Assembly: GCA_030427765.1 (NCBI GenBank)
Contig: JAUICS010000041.1
Coordinates: 1 to 8,488, forward strand
From: Alphaproteobacteria bacterium
GTDB taxonomy: Bacteria; Pseudomonadota; Alphaproteobacteria; Micavibrionales; Micavibrionaceae
Length of the DNA stretch: 8,488 nucleotides
Reading direction: 5' to 3'
The stretch's first letter is position 1. Every line of letters begins with the position of its first letter. Below the pieces are notes generated by a model. It was not told the DNA's origin. It did no database searches and worked only from the letters and a program-made list of their open reading frames with translations. Of the stretch, positions 1 through 6,254 are shown in pieces. A program made the position numbers and the translations under genes.

Positions 1-142
1 GCGTTGTTTTTCCCGCGCCGTTGGGGCCGAGCAGCGCAAAAATTTCACCTTTGTAAACCTCAAGATCAATATTGTCCAACGCCTTCAGCCCATCGGCATA
101 GGTTTTATTAAGGTTTGATATCGATATGGCGGTTTGCGGCAT
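1..142 (-). CDS. ABC transporter ATP-binding protein, N-terminal fragment
   Basis: Only the first 47 codons lie in the window; the gene continues past the left edge. The minus strand from 142 reads [18 protein letters not shown], then a stretch typical of ABC ATPases ([18 protein letters not shown]), then a complete Walker A motif GPNGAGKTT at residues 39-47, which binds the ATP phosphates. The spacing from start to Walker A is normal for the family, and YADG...ALDNIDLEV matches the A-loop tyrosine region. It would be the cytoplasmic ATPase subunit of a membrane transporter. The Walker B and signature motifs are outside the window, so the substrate and import or export direction cannot be told. 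The GPNGAGKTT form is common in CcmA/NatA-like exporters (established knowledge, not decisive). The start at 142 is the first ATG after an upstream stop-rich spacer, with a weak GAGAA upstream. It is transcribed divergently from queC. Confidence 0.9.
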   Translation of the reverse strand, partial: MPQTAISISNLNKTYADGLKALDNIDLEVYKGEIFALLGPNGAGKTT

Positions 143-177
143 GATGTGTTCTCGGATGATTTTTTAACGACTTAACA

Positions 178-205
178 AATATATACTTAGATGTGCGGGA
201 GGCAA
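178..205 (-). promoter_or_regulatory. Candidate sigma70 promoter for the ABC gene
   Basis: On the minus strand there is TTGCCT (200-205) as -35 and TATATT (178-183) as -10, separated by 16 bp. The site lies about 36 bp upstream of the ABC ATPase start, in the AT-rich part of the divergent spacer. It was found by eye only; AT-rich DNA offers many -10-like strings, so confidence is low. Confidence 0.35.
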
Positions 206-260
206 TGCGTATCTTACGAAAAGTACGGCAAAATGTAACGTAAACAATAAACTATCCCTC

Positions 261-289
261 TTTACCTGCCGATGTTTCATCGTTATAAA
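261..289 (+). promoter_or_regulatory. Candidate sigma70 promoter for the queCDEF operon
   Basis: TTTACC (261-266) and TATAAA (284-289) are separated by 17 bp, a standard vegetative promoter layout. Transcription would begin around 295-297. This gives a leader of about 70 nt that starts at the small hairpin (296-318) and contains the whole putative riboswitch (320-362). That agreement makes this a better candidate than the -10-like strings elsewhere in the spacer. Confidence 0.45.
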
Positions 290-295
290 GACGTA

Positions 296-318
296 ACTGC
301 CTCATAAGTATAGGCAGT
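296..318 (+). other. Perfect 7-bp hairpin at the 5' end of the que leader
   Basis: ACTGCCT (296-302) and AGGCAGT (312-318) are perfect inverted repeats around a 9-nt loop. The hairpin ends one nucleotide before the P1 stem of the preQ1 aptamer (320) and would sit at or very near the predicted transcript 5' end. Plausible roles are protecting the 5' end of the mRNA or stacking on P1. It has no T-run, so it is not an intrinsic terminator. Confidence 0.5.
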
Positions 319-319
319 G

Positions 320-362
320 GCCGGTCGCAGACTTCCTACCCGGCGATAGCGAAAACAAGGAC
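320..362 (+). promoter_or_regulatory. Putative preQ1-I riboswitch controlling queC translation
   Basis: The stem P1 is GCCGG (320-324) with CCGGC (340-344). The loop opens with TCGCAG (325-330) and ends in TAC, so C339 sits just before the 3' side of P1, where preQ1-I aptamers place the ligand-reading cytosine. After P1 comes an A-rich tail ending AAAACAAGG (352-360), followed by A361. The GG-TCGCAG...AC-CC...AAAACAAGG arrangement matches, from memory, the Thermoanaerobacter tengcongensis preQ1-I aptamer almost exactly, except that this loop is 15 nt rather than about 10. The tail AAGGA is also the queC Shine-Dalgarno, 6 nt before ATG 368. TCCT in the loop (334-337) could pair with AGGA (358-361) as a pseudoknot. 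Ligand binding should hide the ribosome site. Placement before preQ1 genes supports the call strongly; no covariance search was possible. Confidence 0.72.
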
Positions 363-367
363 CCAAC

Positions 368-1069
368 ATGAAAACACTCGTTGTATGCTCCGGCGGAATG
401 GATTCCGTCACACTGGCCTATAAAGTTGCGAAGGAGCACACTTTATCCGGCCTTCTTACCTTCAATTACGGACAACGCCATAAAAAGGAAATGGATTACG
501 CGCAAATATGCGCGGATACGCTCGGCGTGCCCCTTACTGCAATGGATATTTCTAATATCGGTCGTATGCTAAGTGGTTCTGCTCTGACCGATGATATTGA
601 TGTGCCGGAGGGGCATTATTCCGATGAAAATATGCGTGTAACCGTTGTTCCAAACAGGAACGCCATTATGCTGACGATTGCCTATGGCATTGCATCTTCG
701 CAAAATCTGGATGCTGTCGCCACGGCGGTGCATGGCGGTGATCATGCGACCTATCCGGATTGTCGTCCGGATTTTATAAGCAGTTTTGAAGTGATGCAGA
801 AACATGCGCTTGGTGAGCTTGGTGAAATCAAATTGTATACCCCGTTTTTGTATTCCAGTAAGGCCGAGATTGCGAAGGAAGCGGTAAAACTGTCCGTTCC
901 ATTTGAAAATACATGGTCATGTTATAAGGGGCAGGATTTGCATTGCGGCCGCTGTGGCACCTGTGTTGCGCGTCAGGAGGCAATCGCTATGACCGGCGCG
1001 GGGGACCCGACACAGTATCAAGATCCGGATTTTTGGAAATCCCCGCATCTTGAGGAAAGCGTCGCGTAA
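368..1069 (+). CDS. queC: 7-cyano-7-deazaguanine (preQ0) synthase QueC
   Basis: QueC converts 7-carboxy-7-deazaguanine to preQ0 using ATP and ammonia, in the cytoplasm, in the queuosine precursor pathway. The 233-residue product has the usual family length. Visible motifs are the PP-loop ATP-binding SGGMDS (residues 8-13), NYGQRH (33-38), VPNRN (94-98), and VHGGDHATYPDCRP (121-134). Near the C-terminus is the zinc site, with C185, C193, C196 and C199 in SCYKG...LHCGRCGTC. All expected residues are present, so it should be active. The start at 368 follows AAGGA with 6-nt spacing; this ribosome site is the 3' end of the putative preQ1 riboswitch. The gene's TAA overlaps the queD ATG in TAATG, so translation of the two is probably coupled. 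Confidence 0.97.
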   Translation: MKTLVVCSGGMDSVTLAYKVAKEHTLSGLLTFNYGQRHKKEMDYAQICADTLGVPLTAMDISNIGRMLSGSALTDDIDVPEGHYSDENMRVTVVPNRNAIMLTIAYGIASSQNLDAVATAVHGGDHATYPDCRPDFISSFEVMQKHALGELGEIKLYTPFLYSSKAEIAKEAVKLSVPFENTWSCYKGQDLHCGRCGTCVARQEAIAMTGAGDPTQYQDPDFWKSPHLEESVA

Positions 1070-1425
1070 TGTATACGATTTCCAAACAGTATCATGTTTC
1101 GGCGTCCCATATTTTGTATGGTCTGGCAGAGGGGCATCCATGCGGCCGCCTTCATGGTCATAATTATGTGGTCGAGGTTGAGTTGCAGGCGAAGGAATTA
1201 AACGCACACGGGTTTGTTCGTGATTATCGGGAGCTGGACCCTTTGAAGGCTTATATTGATGACGAAATTGATCATCGCCATTTGAATGATATTTTGGGCG
1301 AAAACAACACAACGGCGGAATGTATCGCCAAACATTTTTATGATTGGTGCCATGAAAGATGGCCGGAGGTTGTGTCTGTGCGGGTGCAGGAAACACCGCG
1401 CACAAATGCGGAGTATCGACCATGA
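1069..1425 (+). CDS. queD: 6-carboxy-5,6,7,8-tetrahydropterin synthase QueD
   Basis: QueD turns 7,8-dihydroneopterin triphosphate into 6-carboxytetrahydropterin, the first committed step towards preQ1. The 118-residue protein has normal bacterial QueD length (PTPS/6-pyruvoyltetrahydropterin synthase fold). The zinc histidines are visible as H14 (SASH), H29 and H31 (LHGHNY). The catalytic cysteine is C25 in PCGRLHGH, the Cys-x3-His-Gly-His arrangement of QueD, and D69/H71 in IDHRHLN supply the usual catalytic pair. E108 near QETP fits the pterin-anchoring glutamate. The start overlaps the queC stop (TAATG) and the stop overlaps the queE start (ATGA), so it is the second gene of a coupled operon and needs no strong ribosome site of its own. 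Confidence 0.96.
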   Translation: MYTISKQYHVSASHILYGLAEGHPCGRLHGHNYVVEVELQAKELNAHGFVRDYRELDPLKAYIDDEIDHRHLNDILGENNTTAECIAKHFYDWCHERWPEVVSVRVQETPRTNAEYRP

Positions 1426-2147
1426 CGGATACTGATAAAGACATACTTCGTATAAGTGAAATTTTCGGTCCGACCATTCAAGGGGAGGGCGCATTGATCG
1501 GCCGTCCCACGGTATTTGTTCGCACCGGCGGTTGTGATTACCGCTGTGGTTGGTGCGATACAATGTATGCGGTAGACAGTAAGTATCGGGCGCAATGGAA
1601 ACCAATGACATTTAAAGATGTGATGGGCAAGGTGCGGGAATTATCATCCGATAAACCTATGTTAGTGACGTTATCCGGCGGTAATCCGGCCATCCAGAAT
1701 TTGGAGCCTCTTATTCGTTTGGGGCAGGTATCGGGATATCAATTCGCCATGGAAACGCAAGGGTCGGTCGCACAAGACTGGTTTTCCGATCTTGATTTTT
1801 TGACACTCTCCCCAAAACCGCCATCAAGCGGGATGGAAACCGATTGGGGCAAGTTTGATGATTGTCTTGCCGCTGCTGCTGGAAAGCCAGCAACCAGTAT
1901 GAAGATCGTCGTTTTTGATGAGGTCGATTATGATTACGCTTGTGACGCGGCTGTACGTTATCCGGATTTACCGCTGTATCTCCAGCCATGCAATCCCGTT
2001 GGTGATAACGAAACAGAATGCGACCGGGTTACGATTGATGAGCGTTTACGTTGGCTTGCCGAAAAAGTAACGAATGATAACAATTTGAATGCATTTGTTT
2101 TGCCGCAGCTGCATGTCATGATATGGGGAAACAAAAGGGGCGTTTGA
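1422..2147 (+). CDS. queE: 7-carboxy-7-deazaguanine synthase QueE (radical SAM)
   Basis: QueE is a radical S-adenosylmethionine enzyme that contracts 6-carboxytetrahydropterin to 7-carboxy-7-deazaguanine. The 241-residue product begins with [20 protein letters not shown], typical of QueE. The [4Fe-4S] cluster cysteines C38, C42 and C45 are in [10 protein letters not shown] (CX3CX2C). Further on are LSGGNPA (84-90; the SAM-binding GGNP form), ETQG (111-114), SPKPPSSGM (130-138), LQPC (187-190) and the C-terminal [15 protein letters not shown]. The frame is open back to 1359, but I start at 1422: that ATG overlaps the queD stop as ATGA and places the QueE N-terminus correctly, whereas the earlier start adds 21 residues read through queD. 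queF starts 1 nt after its stop. Confidence 0.96.
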   Translation: MTDTDKDILRISEIFGPTIQGEGALIGRPTVFVRTGGCDYRCGWCDTMYAVDSKYRAQWKPMTFKDVMGKVRELSSDKPMLVTLSGGNPAIQNLEPLIRLGQVSGYQFAMETQGSVAQDWFSDLDFLTLSPKPPSSGMETDWGKFDDCLAAAAGKPATSMKIVVFDEVDYDYACDAAVRYPDLPLYLQPCNPVGDNETECDRVTIDERLRWLAEKVTNDNNLNAFVLPQLHVMIWGNKRGV

Positions 2148-2148
2148 T

Positions 2149-2610
2149 ATGGCGGATATTTATAAAGACCTGACACAACTTGGCGGCTCAACTGAGACAC
2201 CTGAAAGTCCTGATAAAGCCGTCCTGGAACGTGTGACCAATCCACATAAAGATGCTGATTACCTTGTGCGATTTACGGCACCGGAATTTACATCGATATG
2301 CCCGATTACCGGTCAGCCTGACTTTGCGCATTTGGTGCTTGATTATGTGCCGCAAGACTGGCTGGTCGAAAGCAAGTCATTGAAATTGTTCCTGACATCA
2401 TTCCGTAACCACGGTGATTTTCATGAGGCATGTACGGTTTCTATTGCCAAACGTATTGAAGATGTTATTCAGCCGAAATGGTTGCGCCTAGGTGGATATT
2501 GGTATCCGCGCGGCGGTATTCCGATTGATGTGTTTTATCAAAGCGGCGAATGCCCGAAAAATGTCTGGGTCCCCGATCAAGGTGTGCAAACTTATCGTGG
2601 GCGCGGGTAG
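2149..2610 (+). CDS. queF: NADPH-dependent 7-cyano-7-deazaguanine reductase QueF (short, type I)
   Basis: QueF reduces the nitrile of preQ0 to the aminomethyl of preQ1 with two NADPH, the last step before tRNA-guanine transglycosylase. At 153 residues this is the single-domain (Bacillus-type) form, not the longer two-domain E. coli type. Visible features are the catalytic cysteine C51 in CPITGQPDF with the acid D58, the QueF signature ESKSLKLF (74-81), [11 protein letters not shown] (85-95) with substrate-binding H93/E94, and [13 protein letters not shown] (121-133). All key residues are present. It lies 1 nt after queE and ends the operon. Its product, preQ1, is the expected ligand of the leader riboswitch, closing a feedback loop. 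No folE, tgt or queA is present in the window. Confidence 0.96.
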   Translation: MADIYKDLTQLGGSTETPESPDKAVLERVTNPHKDADYLVRFTAPEFTSICPITGQPDFAHLVLDYVPQDWLVESKSLKLFLTSFRNHGDFHEACTVSIAKRIEDVIQPKWLRLGGYWYPRGGIPIDVFYQSGECPKNVWVPDQGVQTYRGRG

Positions 2611-2619
2611 TTCGTTTTT

Positions 2620-2633
2620 CAAAATGCATTTTG
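2620..2633. repeat. 14-bp perfect palindrome after queF
   Basis: CAAAATGCATTTTG is a perfect palindrome, 10 bp after the queF stop. Overlapping it is TGCATTTTGCA (2625-2635), whose complement TGCAAAATGCA recurs at 7056-7066 upstream of the RTX gene. It is AT-rich without a T-tract, so it is a poor terminator and may be a protein-binding site or chance. The rest of 2611-2720 shows no gene. Confidence 0.4.
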
Positions 2634-2725
2634 CATATTGATTATGTATGTTGCGATAGTATTCATTACGTTTCGAGTATTAATCGATCGTAAAAAATGC
2701 TAGTGTTAACAGTGTCTAAACTTTC

Positions 2726-2754
2726 TTGCGATAAATTTAAAAGATATATAAAAT
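2726..2754 (+). promoter_or_regulatory. Candidate promoter for the rhodanese gene
   Basis: TTGCGA (2726-2731) is followed after 17 bp by TAAAAT (2749-2754), or after 15 bp by the overlapping TATAAA (2747-2752). Transcription would start near 2760, giving a leader of about 38 nt that contains the palindrome at 2770-2783 and the ribosome site. The -35 and -10 are both imperfect, so this is a by-eye candidate only. Confidence 0.4.
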
Positions 2755-2769
2755 TGTAACCAAACAACC

Positions 2770-2783
2770 TAACCCTAGGGTTA
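2770..2783. promoter_or_regulatory. 14-bp palindrome, possible operator in the rhodanese leader
   Basis: TAACCCTAGGGTTA is a perfect palindrome ending 3 nt before the Shine-Dalgarno CAGGAG (2786-2791) of the rhodanese gene. The 11-mer CTAGGGTTATA that includes its right half (2775-2785) recurs on the minus strand just upstream of the fic gene (6955-6965). It could bind a repressor, or form a small hairpin near the ribosome site. No family can be named. Confidence 0.4.
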
Positions 2784-2797
2784 TACAGGAGAAACTA

Positions 2798-3274
2798 ATG
2801 AAACAGACTATTTTGAAATTTTCTGCAATTGCAATGTTGCTATGTGCATTCGCGGTGCCAGGTATTGCGAATGCTGTTGATCTGCCCATCAAAGACGGTA
2901 CATTTGAGTATGTGTCACCTGAGCAGGTTGATGGCGCCACAACGATTGACACGGTTAAGGCCCATGAGCTTTGGGAAAATCGTGCGGCATTTGTTGATAC
3001 ACGTAAGGATACTGATTTTGAAGCTGGCCGTATTCCGGGTGCAGTTCAGTTAGCATTTTCCCCGAAAAAGGGTGTTGATGGACAGCCGTTCACGGCGGCA
3101 GCTTTAGAAGGCGTTGTTTCTAAATCTGACCCTTTGGTTTGCTACTGTAACGGTTCTGATTGTGATCGTTCGTCATGGTGTGCTGCTCTGGCGCATGAAT
3201 GGGGCTGGACGGATGTTTATTACTACCGTGATGGTTATCCGGCATGGGTGGCTGCGGGTTATCCAACAGAATAA
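2798..3274 (+). CDS. Periplasmic single-domain rhodanese-like protein
   Basis: The 158-residue product starts with a Sec signal peptide: K2, a hydrophobic core (residues 8-20) and probable cleavage after ANA (residues 24-26). The mature part is one rhodanese domain. ELWENRAAFVDTRKDTDFEAGRIPGAVQL (57-85) is the classic strand-loop leading to the conserved GRIPGA. The active-site segment VCYCNGSDCDRSSWC (114-128) follows, then the typical rhodanese end YYYRDGYPAWVAAGYP. C117 aligns with the persulfide-forming cysteine. C115, C122 and C128 crowd the same loop, which is unusual and recalls the CNGxxC subtype. Rhodaneses move sulfane sulfur to thiophilic acceptors; the substrate here is unknown. 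The start is supported by CAGGAG at 2786-2791. The chemoreceptor gene follows after 55 bp with no visible terminator, so the two may be cotranscribed. Confidence 0.9.
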   Translation: MKQTILKFSAIAMLLCAFAVPGIANAVDLPIKDGTFEYVSPEQVDGATTIDTVKAHELWENRAAFVDTRKDTDFEAGRIPGAVQLAFSPKKGVDGQPFTAAALEGVVSKSDPLVCYCNGSDCDRSSWCAALAHEWGWTDVYYYRDGYPAWVAAGYPTE

Positions 3275-3329
3275 GCTTTGCCAAAACATATAACAATAAT
3301 ATAGGCGTATACCAGTCAGGGAGTCTCAA

Positions 3330-5276
3330 ATGACGCAAATGTCCAAGTCAACTAAGATGTCATCCCTTAGTGCAAAAATCTTAGTAATTTATGTTGCGGG
3401 GTTGTTTGTTCTTGGTTCCGTAATTACCGGTTCGGCAATCATTTTGCAGAATTTAAAAAATCAAGACCAACGATTGGTATACACCAGCCTTTCTCATGAT
3501 TTGTGGAGTTCTGTCTTGGGACAGCAAACCACGATCATGGAAACGAATTTCAGTTCTCTCACACGCGATAGTAAATTGCGACTTGCCCTTTTTCGTAATA
3601 ATTTTCAACAAGTGCAGGATTCGTTAGGGCCCACGTTTACACGTTTACACACACTCGGCGTGATTGATCGTTTGAGTGTAACGAATGCAAAAGGTGATAT
3701 CGTTTTTTCATCCAATTCAGTTGATGAAGCCAGCATTCCAAGTTCAGCGAAGGTCGCGCTTGATAATAAAAAAACAGCAAGCGGATTATGTGTAAAAAGC
3801 GATGGTACTCTTTTACTCTCTGTTGCGTTTCCTATCTTTGATCGCGCGGATCTGGTTGGAATTGGTGTGTTTGAAAAGACTTTGCAAGATGCTGCAGATG
3901 TAATTTTTAAAACCACCGGACAAGATGTTTTGATCCAGAATGTATCGGGTGACATTCTCGCCAGAACGTTTGATGATGGCGTATATTCTGAAAACATCTT
4001 GAATACATCGGACGCGTATGTAACTGTTTCATCTGGTGATCAGACATTTTCGGTGGGACGCTTACCATTAAAAAGTCTTGTTGATGAGGATGGTGGGACG
4101 CTCATTCTTATTCGTGATATCACAGATCAAGCAAACAAAATGACCCAGATGACACGTATTATTATTATTGGGTGTTTGTTTATCGTTGTTCTTCTTGTTG
4201 TATCCATTCTCTATTATCTTCGTTCATCAATCCTGACACCGCTTAATCGTCTTCGTGACGGTATTTTAGCGGTTGGTAAAGGTGAAACTGAATTTACGGT
4301 TATCGATCACGTTCGTACTGATGAAATCGGTGAGATGGCCTCTGCACTACAAATATTAAAGGACAACACGCTTCAAGCCGAAAAAGACAGAGAAGAACAA
4401 CAGCGACGGGAAGCACGTATGCAAGATGAGAAAAAACAGGCCATGAATGATCTTGCGCAGGCGTTTGAACAAGAAATTGGTGGCATTATTGGGGCAGTGT
4501 CATCCGCTGCAACAGAAATGGAGGCAACAGCGGAGTCTATGTCTATTAGTTCTAATCAGACCAGCGATAAGACAAATGTTGCTGCAAATGTTATTGAGCA
4601 CGCAGCGGCAAGTGTTACGTCCGTTGCCGGGGCCTCTGAGGAGTTGTCTGCATCTATTCAGGAAATCAGTACCCAAGTGTCACAGTCAACGAAAGTGTCG
4701 GGAGAGGCAAAAGAGAAAGCGACCGTGTCGGCACAACAGGTTGAGAAGTTAATGATGGCGGCTGATCGTATTGGTGAGGTTGTTCAGCTTATTACAGATA
4801 TTGCCGAGCAAACCAATCTCTTGGCATTAAACGCAACTATTGAGGCGGCACGGGCAGGGGATGCCGGTAAAGGTTTTGCCGTTGTGGCGAGTGAAGTAAA
4901 AACTCTTGCCAATGAAACCTCTAAAGCAACCGAAGAAATTACGTCGCAAAGTACCGAGATTCAAAAGGCAACCAAAGATTCCAGTACTGCCATTCAGGAA
5001 ATCATTGATGTCATTGAGCGTATGGATGAAATCTCGAATACCGTGGCCGCTGCCGTCGAGGAGCAAAGTTCTGCCACAGATGAAATATCACGCAATATTC
5101 AAAAGGCGCATGAGGGTACAGCAGAAGTGTCCGAAAATATAAAACATGTCACAAGTTCTGCGACAGAAACCGGCCAATCTTCAGGGATGGTGCTTGACTC
5201 TGCAAAAGAGCTTGCTAAACAGGCTAATGCTCTCAATGATTCTGTGAAGGGCTTTATTGATCGTATCCGTGGGTAG
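3330..5276 (+). CDS. Methyl-accepting chemotaxis protein with Cache-like periplasmic sensor
   Basis: This 648-residue chemoreceptor has the full transducer plan. TM1 is about residues 17-39 and TM2 about 276-297 ([21 protein letters not shown]). Between them lies a sensor of roughly 235 residues. It has a long N-terminal helix and PAS-like strands ([48 protein letters not shown]), so it is probably a double Cache domain; the ligand is unknown. A HAMP domain (298-350) carries the DEIG motif at 331-334. The signalling coiled coil (about 376-645) has the near-invariant tip [28 protein letters not shown] (493-520), which contacts CheA and CheW. Glutamate-rich pairs (ASEELS, VEEQSS) fit methylation sites. 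There is no C-terminal CheR-tethering pentapeptide. AGGGAG (3318-3323) sets the start. No che genes are nearby, so it feeds a system encoded elsewhere. Confidence 0.95.
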   Translation: MTQMSKSTKMSSLSAKILVIYVAGLFVLGSVITGSAIILQNLKNQDQRLVYTSLSHDLWSSVLGQQTTIMETNFSSLTRDSKLRLALFRNNFQQVQDSLGPTFTRLHTLGVIDRLSVTNAKGDIVFSSNSVDEASIPSSAKVALDNKKTASGLCVKSDGTLLLSVAFPIFDRADLVGIGVFEKTLQDAADVIFKTTGQDVLIQNVSGDILARTFDDGVYSENILNTSDAYVTVSSGDQTFSVGRLPLKSLVDEDGGTLILIRDITDQANKMTQMTRIIIIGCLFIVVLLVVSILYYLRSSILTPLNRLRDGILAVGKGETEFTVIDHVRTDEIGEMASALQILKDNTLQAEKDREEQQRREARMQDEKKQAMNDLAQAFEQEIGGIIGAVSSAATEMEATAESMSISSNQTSDKTNVAANVIEHAAASVTSVAGASEELSASIQEISTQVSQSTKVSGEAKEKATVSAQQVEKLMMAADRIGEVVQLITDIAEQTNLLALNATIEAARAGDAGKGFAVVASEVKTLANETSKATEEITSQSTEIQKATKDSSTAIQEIIDVIERMDEISNTVAAAVEEQSSATDEISRNIQKAHEGTAEVSENIKHVTSSATETGQSSGMVLDSAKELAKQANALNDSVKGFIDRIRG

Positions 5277-5311
5277 ATTCCAGATTGATTTTTGATCGTT
5301 CGCAACATTAG

Positions 5312-5355
5312 TATACCCTCCATATTAAATTTGTACGGTTGGTCCGTAAGGTATA
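5312..5355 (+). other. Nested inverted repeats in the chemoreceptor-TSUP spacer
   Basis: TATACC (5312-5317) can pair with GGTATA (5350-5355), enclosing TACGG (5334-5338) paired with CCGTA (5344-5348) around a 5-nt loop. This gives a two-part stem with a 16-nt bulge on the 5' side. The 258-bp spacer (5277-5534) has no convincing gene and is longer than a promoter needs, so an RNA leader or binding sites are possible. I recognise no known riboswitch class in it. The stems are short and could be chance. Confidence 0.25.
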
Positions 5356-5534
5356 TACAATGGAAATTGAGATGTTAGGTTACGCGCGGGTACTTTTATC
5401 ATGTGATGCGTAACTACTATGGCGGACATTGAAATGGGGGCTATGGTCTTTAAAGCTTGCTGTGAAAGGCAAGAAACCACTTCCGCTGTAACTGTCCTGA
5501 TCACCATTGTGTTGTAAAACGAATAGAGTTTTTT

Positions 5535-6239
5535 ATGTCTACTGTTATTGCCGCCTGTGTGTTTCTAAGTTACTTCATAGAAAGTGCTTTCGGGTTTGGC
5601 GGAACCATATTATTTCTTGCGTCGATTAGTACATTTATGGATTTGAAAGATGCCGTTATGCTTGCCACATACGCATCAATGTGTGCGAGCTTATGTATTC
5701 TTTTTTCTGGTTATAAGGCGTTTTCCTTATCGCACATGATCAAAATTTTTGCCTATGCTTTCCCCGGTGTAATGGTTGGGGTGTGGGTGTTTACTATCAT
5801 TGACTCAACCCTTCTTTTGAAGCTGTTTGCGGTGTTTTTAATTCTGCATTCATTATACTCTCTCATGAAACCTGCGCTTAAAATGCCGTATATTGCATCA
5901 CGGTTTGTTTTGTTTATGGCGGGTATTTTGCATGGCTTATACGCCACAGGGGCGCCATTTGTTCTTATGGCATATAAACACGAATTTCAAAATAAACTCG
6001 AGCTGCGGACGAACATTGCCGCATTCCTTCTATTCGGAAATGTTATTCGCCTGACGCAGATATATTTTATGGGTGACCTTAATGTCGGTGATTTTGTTGC
6101 GCAATGGTGGCTCGTATTTCCGATATTGATTGCGGTGCTTAGCGGGTATATCGCCCATGTGAAAATGAATGAAACGTTTTTCAGTTACGGAATATACATA
6201 TTAATGATGCTCGCAGGTGTGTTTTATTTGGTGAAATAA
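5535..6239 (+). CDS. TSUP (TauE/SafE-family) membrane permease, short form
   Basis: The 234-residue product is hydrophobic throughout, with about seven to eight membrane helices. The first segment carries ESAFGFGGTILFL (16-28), matching the family signature around E-S-x-F-G-F-G-G. The second half carries FMAGILHGLYATGAPFVLMAY (127-147), matching the repeated glycine-rich G-x-x-x-G-L-x-G-x-x-G-P pattern of the inverted duplicate. TSUP proteins move anions such as sulfite, sulfoacetate, thiosulfate or other organic acids across the inner membrane; the substrate cannot be deduced. At 234 residues it is somewhat shorter than the usual 250-260. The start at 5535 has only a weak TAGAG (5524-5528) six bases upstream. 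It converges on the fic gene with 15 bp between the stop codons. The nearby rhodanese makes a sulfur anion a fair guess. Confidence 0.85.
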   Translation: MSTVIAACVFLSYFIESAFGFGGTILFLASISTFMDLKDAVMLATYASMCASLCILFSGYKAFSLSHMIKIFAYAFPGVMVGVWVFTIIDSTLLLKLFAVFLILHSLYSLMKPALKMPYIASRFVLFMAGILHGLYATGAPFVLMAYKHEFQNKLELRTNIAAFLLFGNVIRLTQIYFMGDLNVGDFVAQWWLVFPILIAVLSGYIAHVKMNETFFSYGIYILMMLAGVFYLVK

Positions 6240-6254
6240 ATAGGGCAGAGTTTT

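Noticed and set aside
1359..1421. Upstream in-frame extension of queE by 21 codons (ATG at 1359)
   Set aside because: It lies wholly inside queD, encodes no QueE-like sequence, and the ATG at 1422 forms the usual ATGA overlap.
917..1477. Minus-strand open frame of 186 codons across queC, queD and queE
   Set aside because: It is antisense to three strongly supported genes and its translation shows no family features.
1671..1691. GGNP instead of GGEP in QueE as an unusual substitution
   Set aside because: To my knowledge GGNP is normal in one branch of QueE proteins, and all other motifs are intact.
2620..2640. Palindrome after queF as an intrinsic terminator
   Set aside because: The stem is A/T-rich and is not followed by a T-run.
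5490..5503. GCTGTAACTGT resembling part of a cobalamin riboswitch
   Set aside because: Only this short string matches; the B12 box and other conserved blocks are absent.
5419..5517. Small open frame of 32 codons (MADIEMGAMVFKACC...) before the TSUP gene
   Set aside because: It has no ribosome site and no recognisable features, and an open frame this short is expected by chance in 258 bp.
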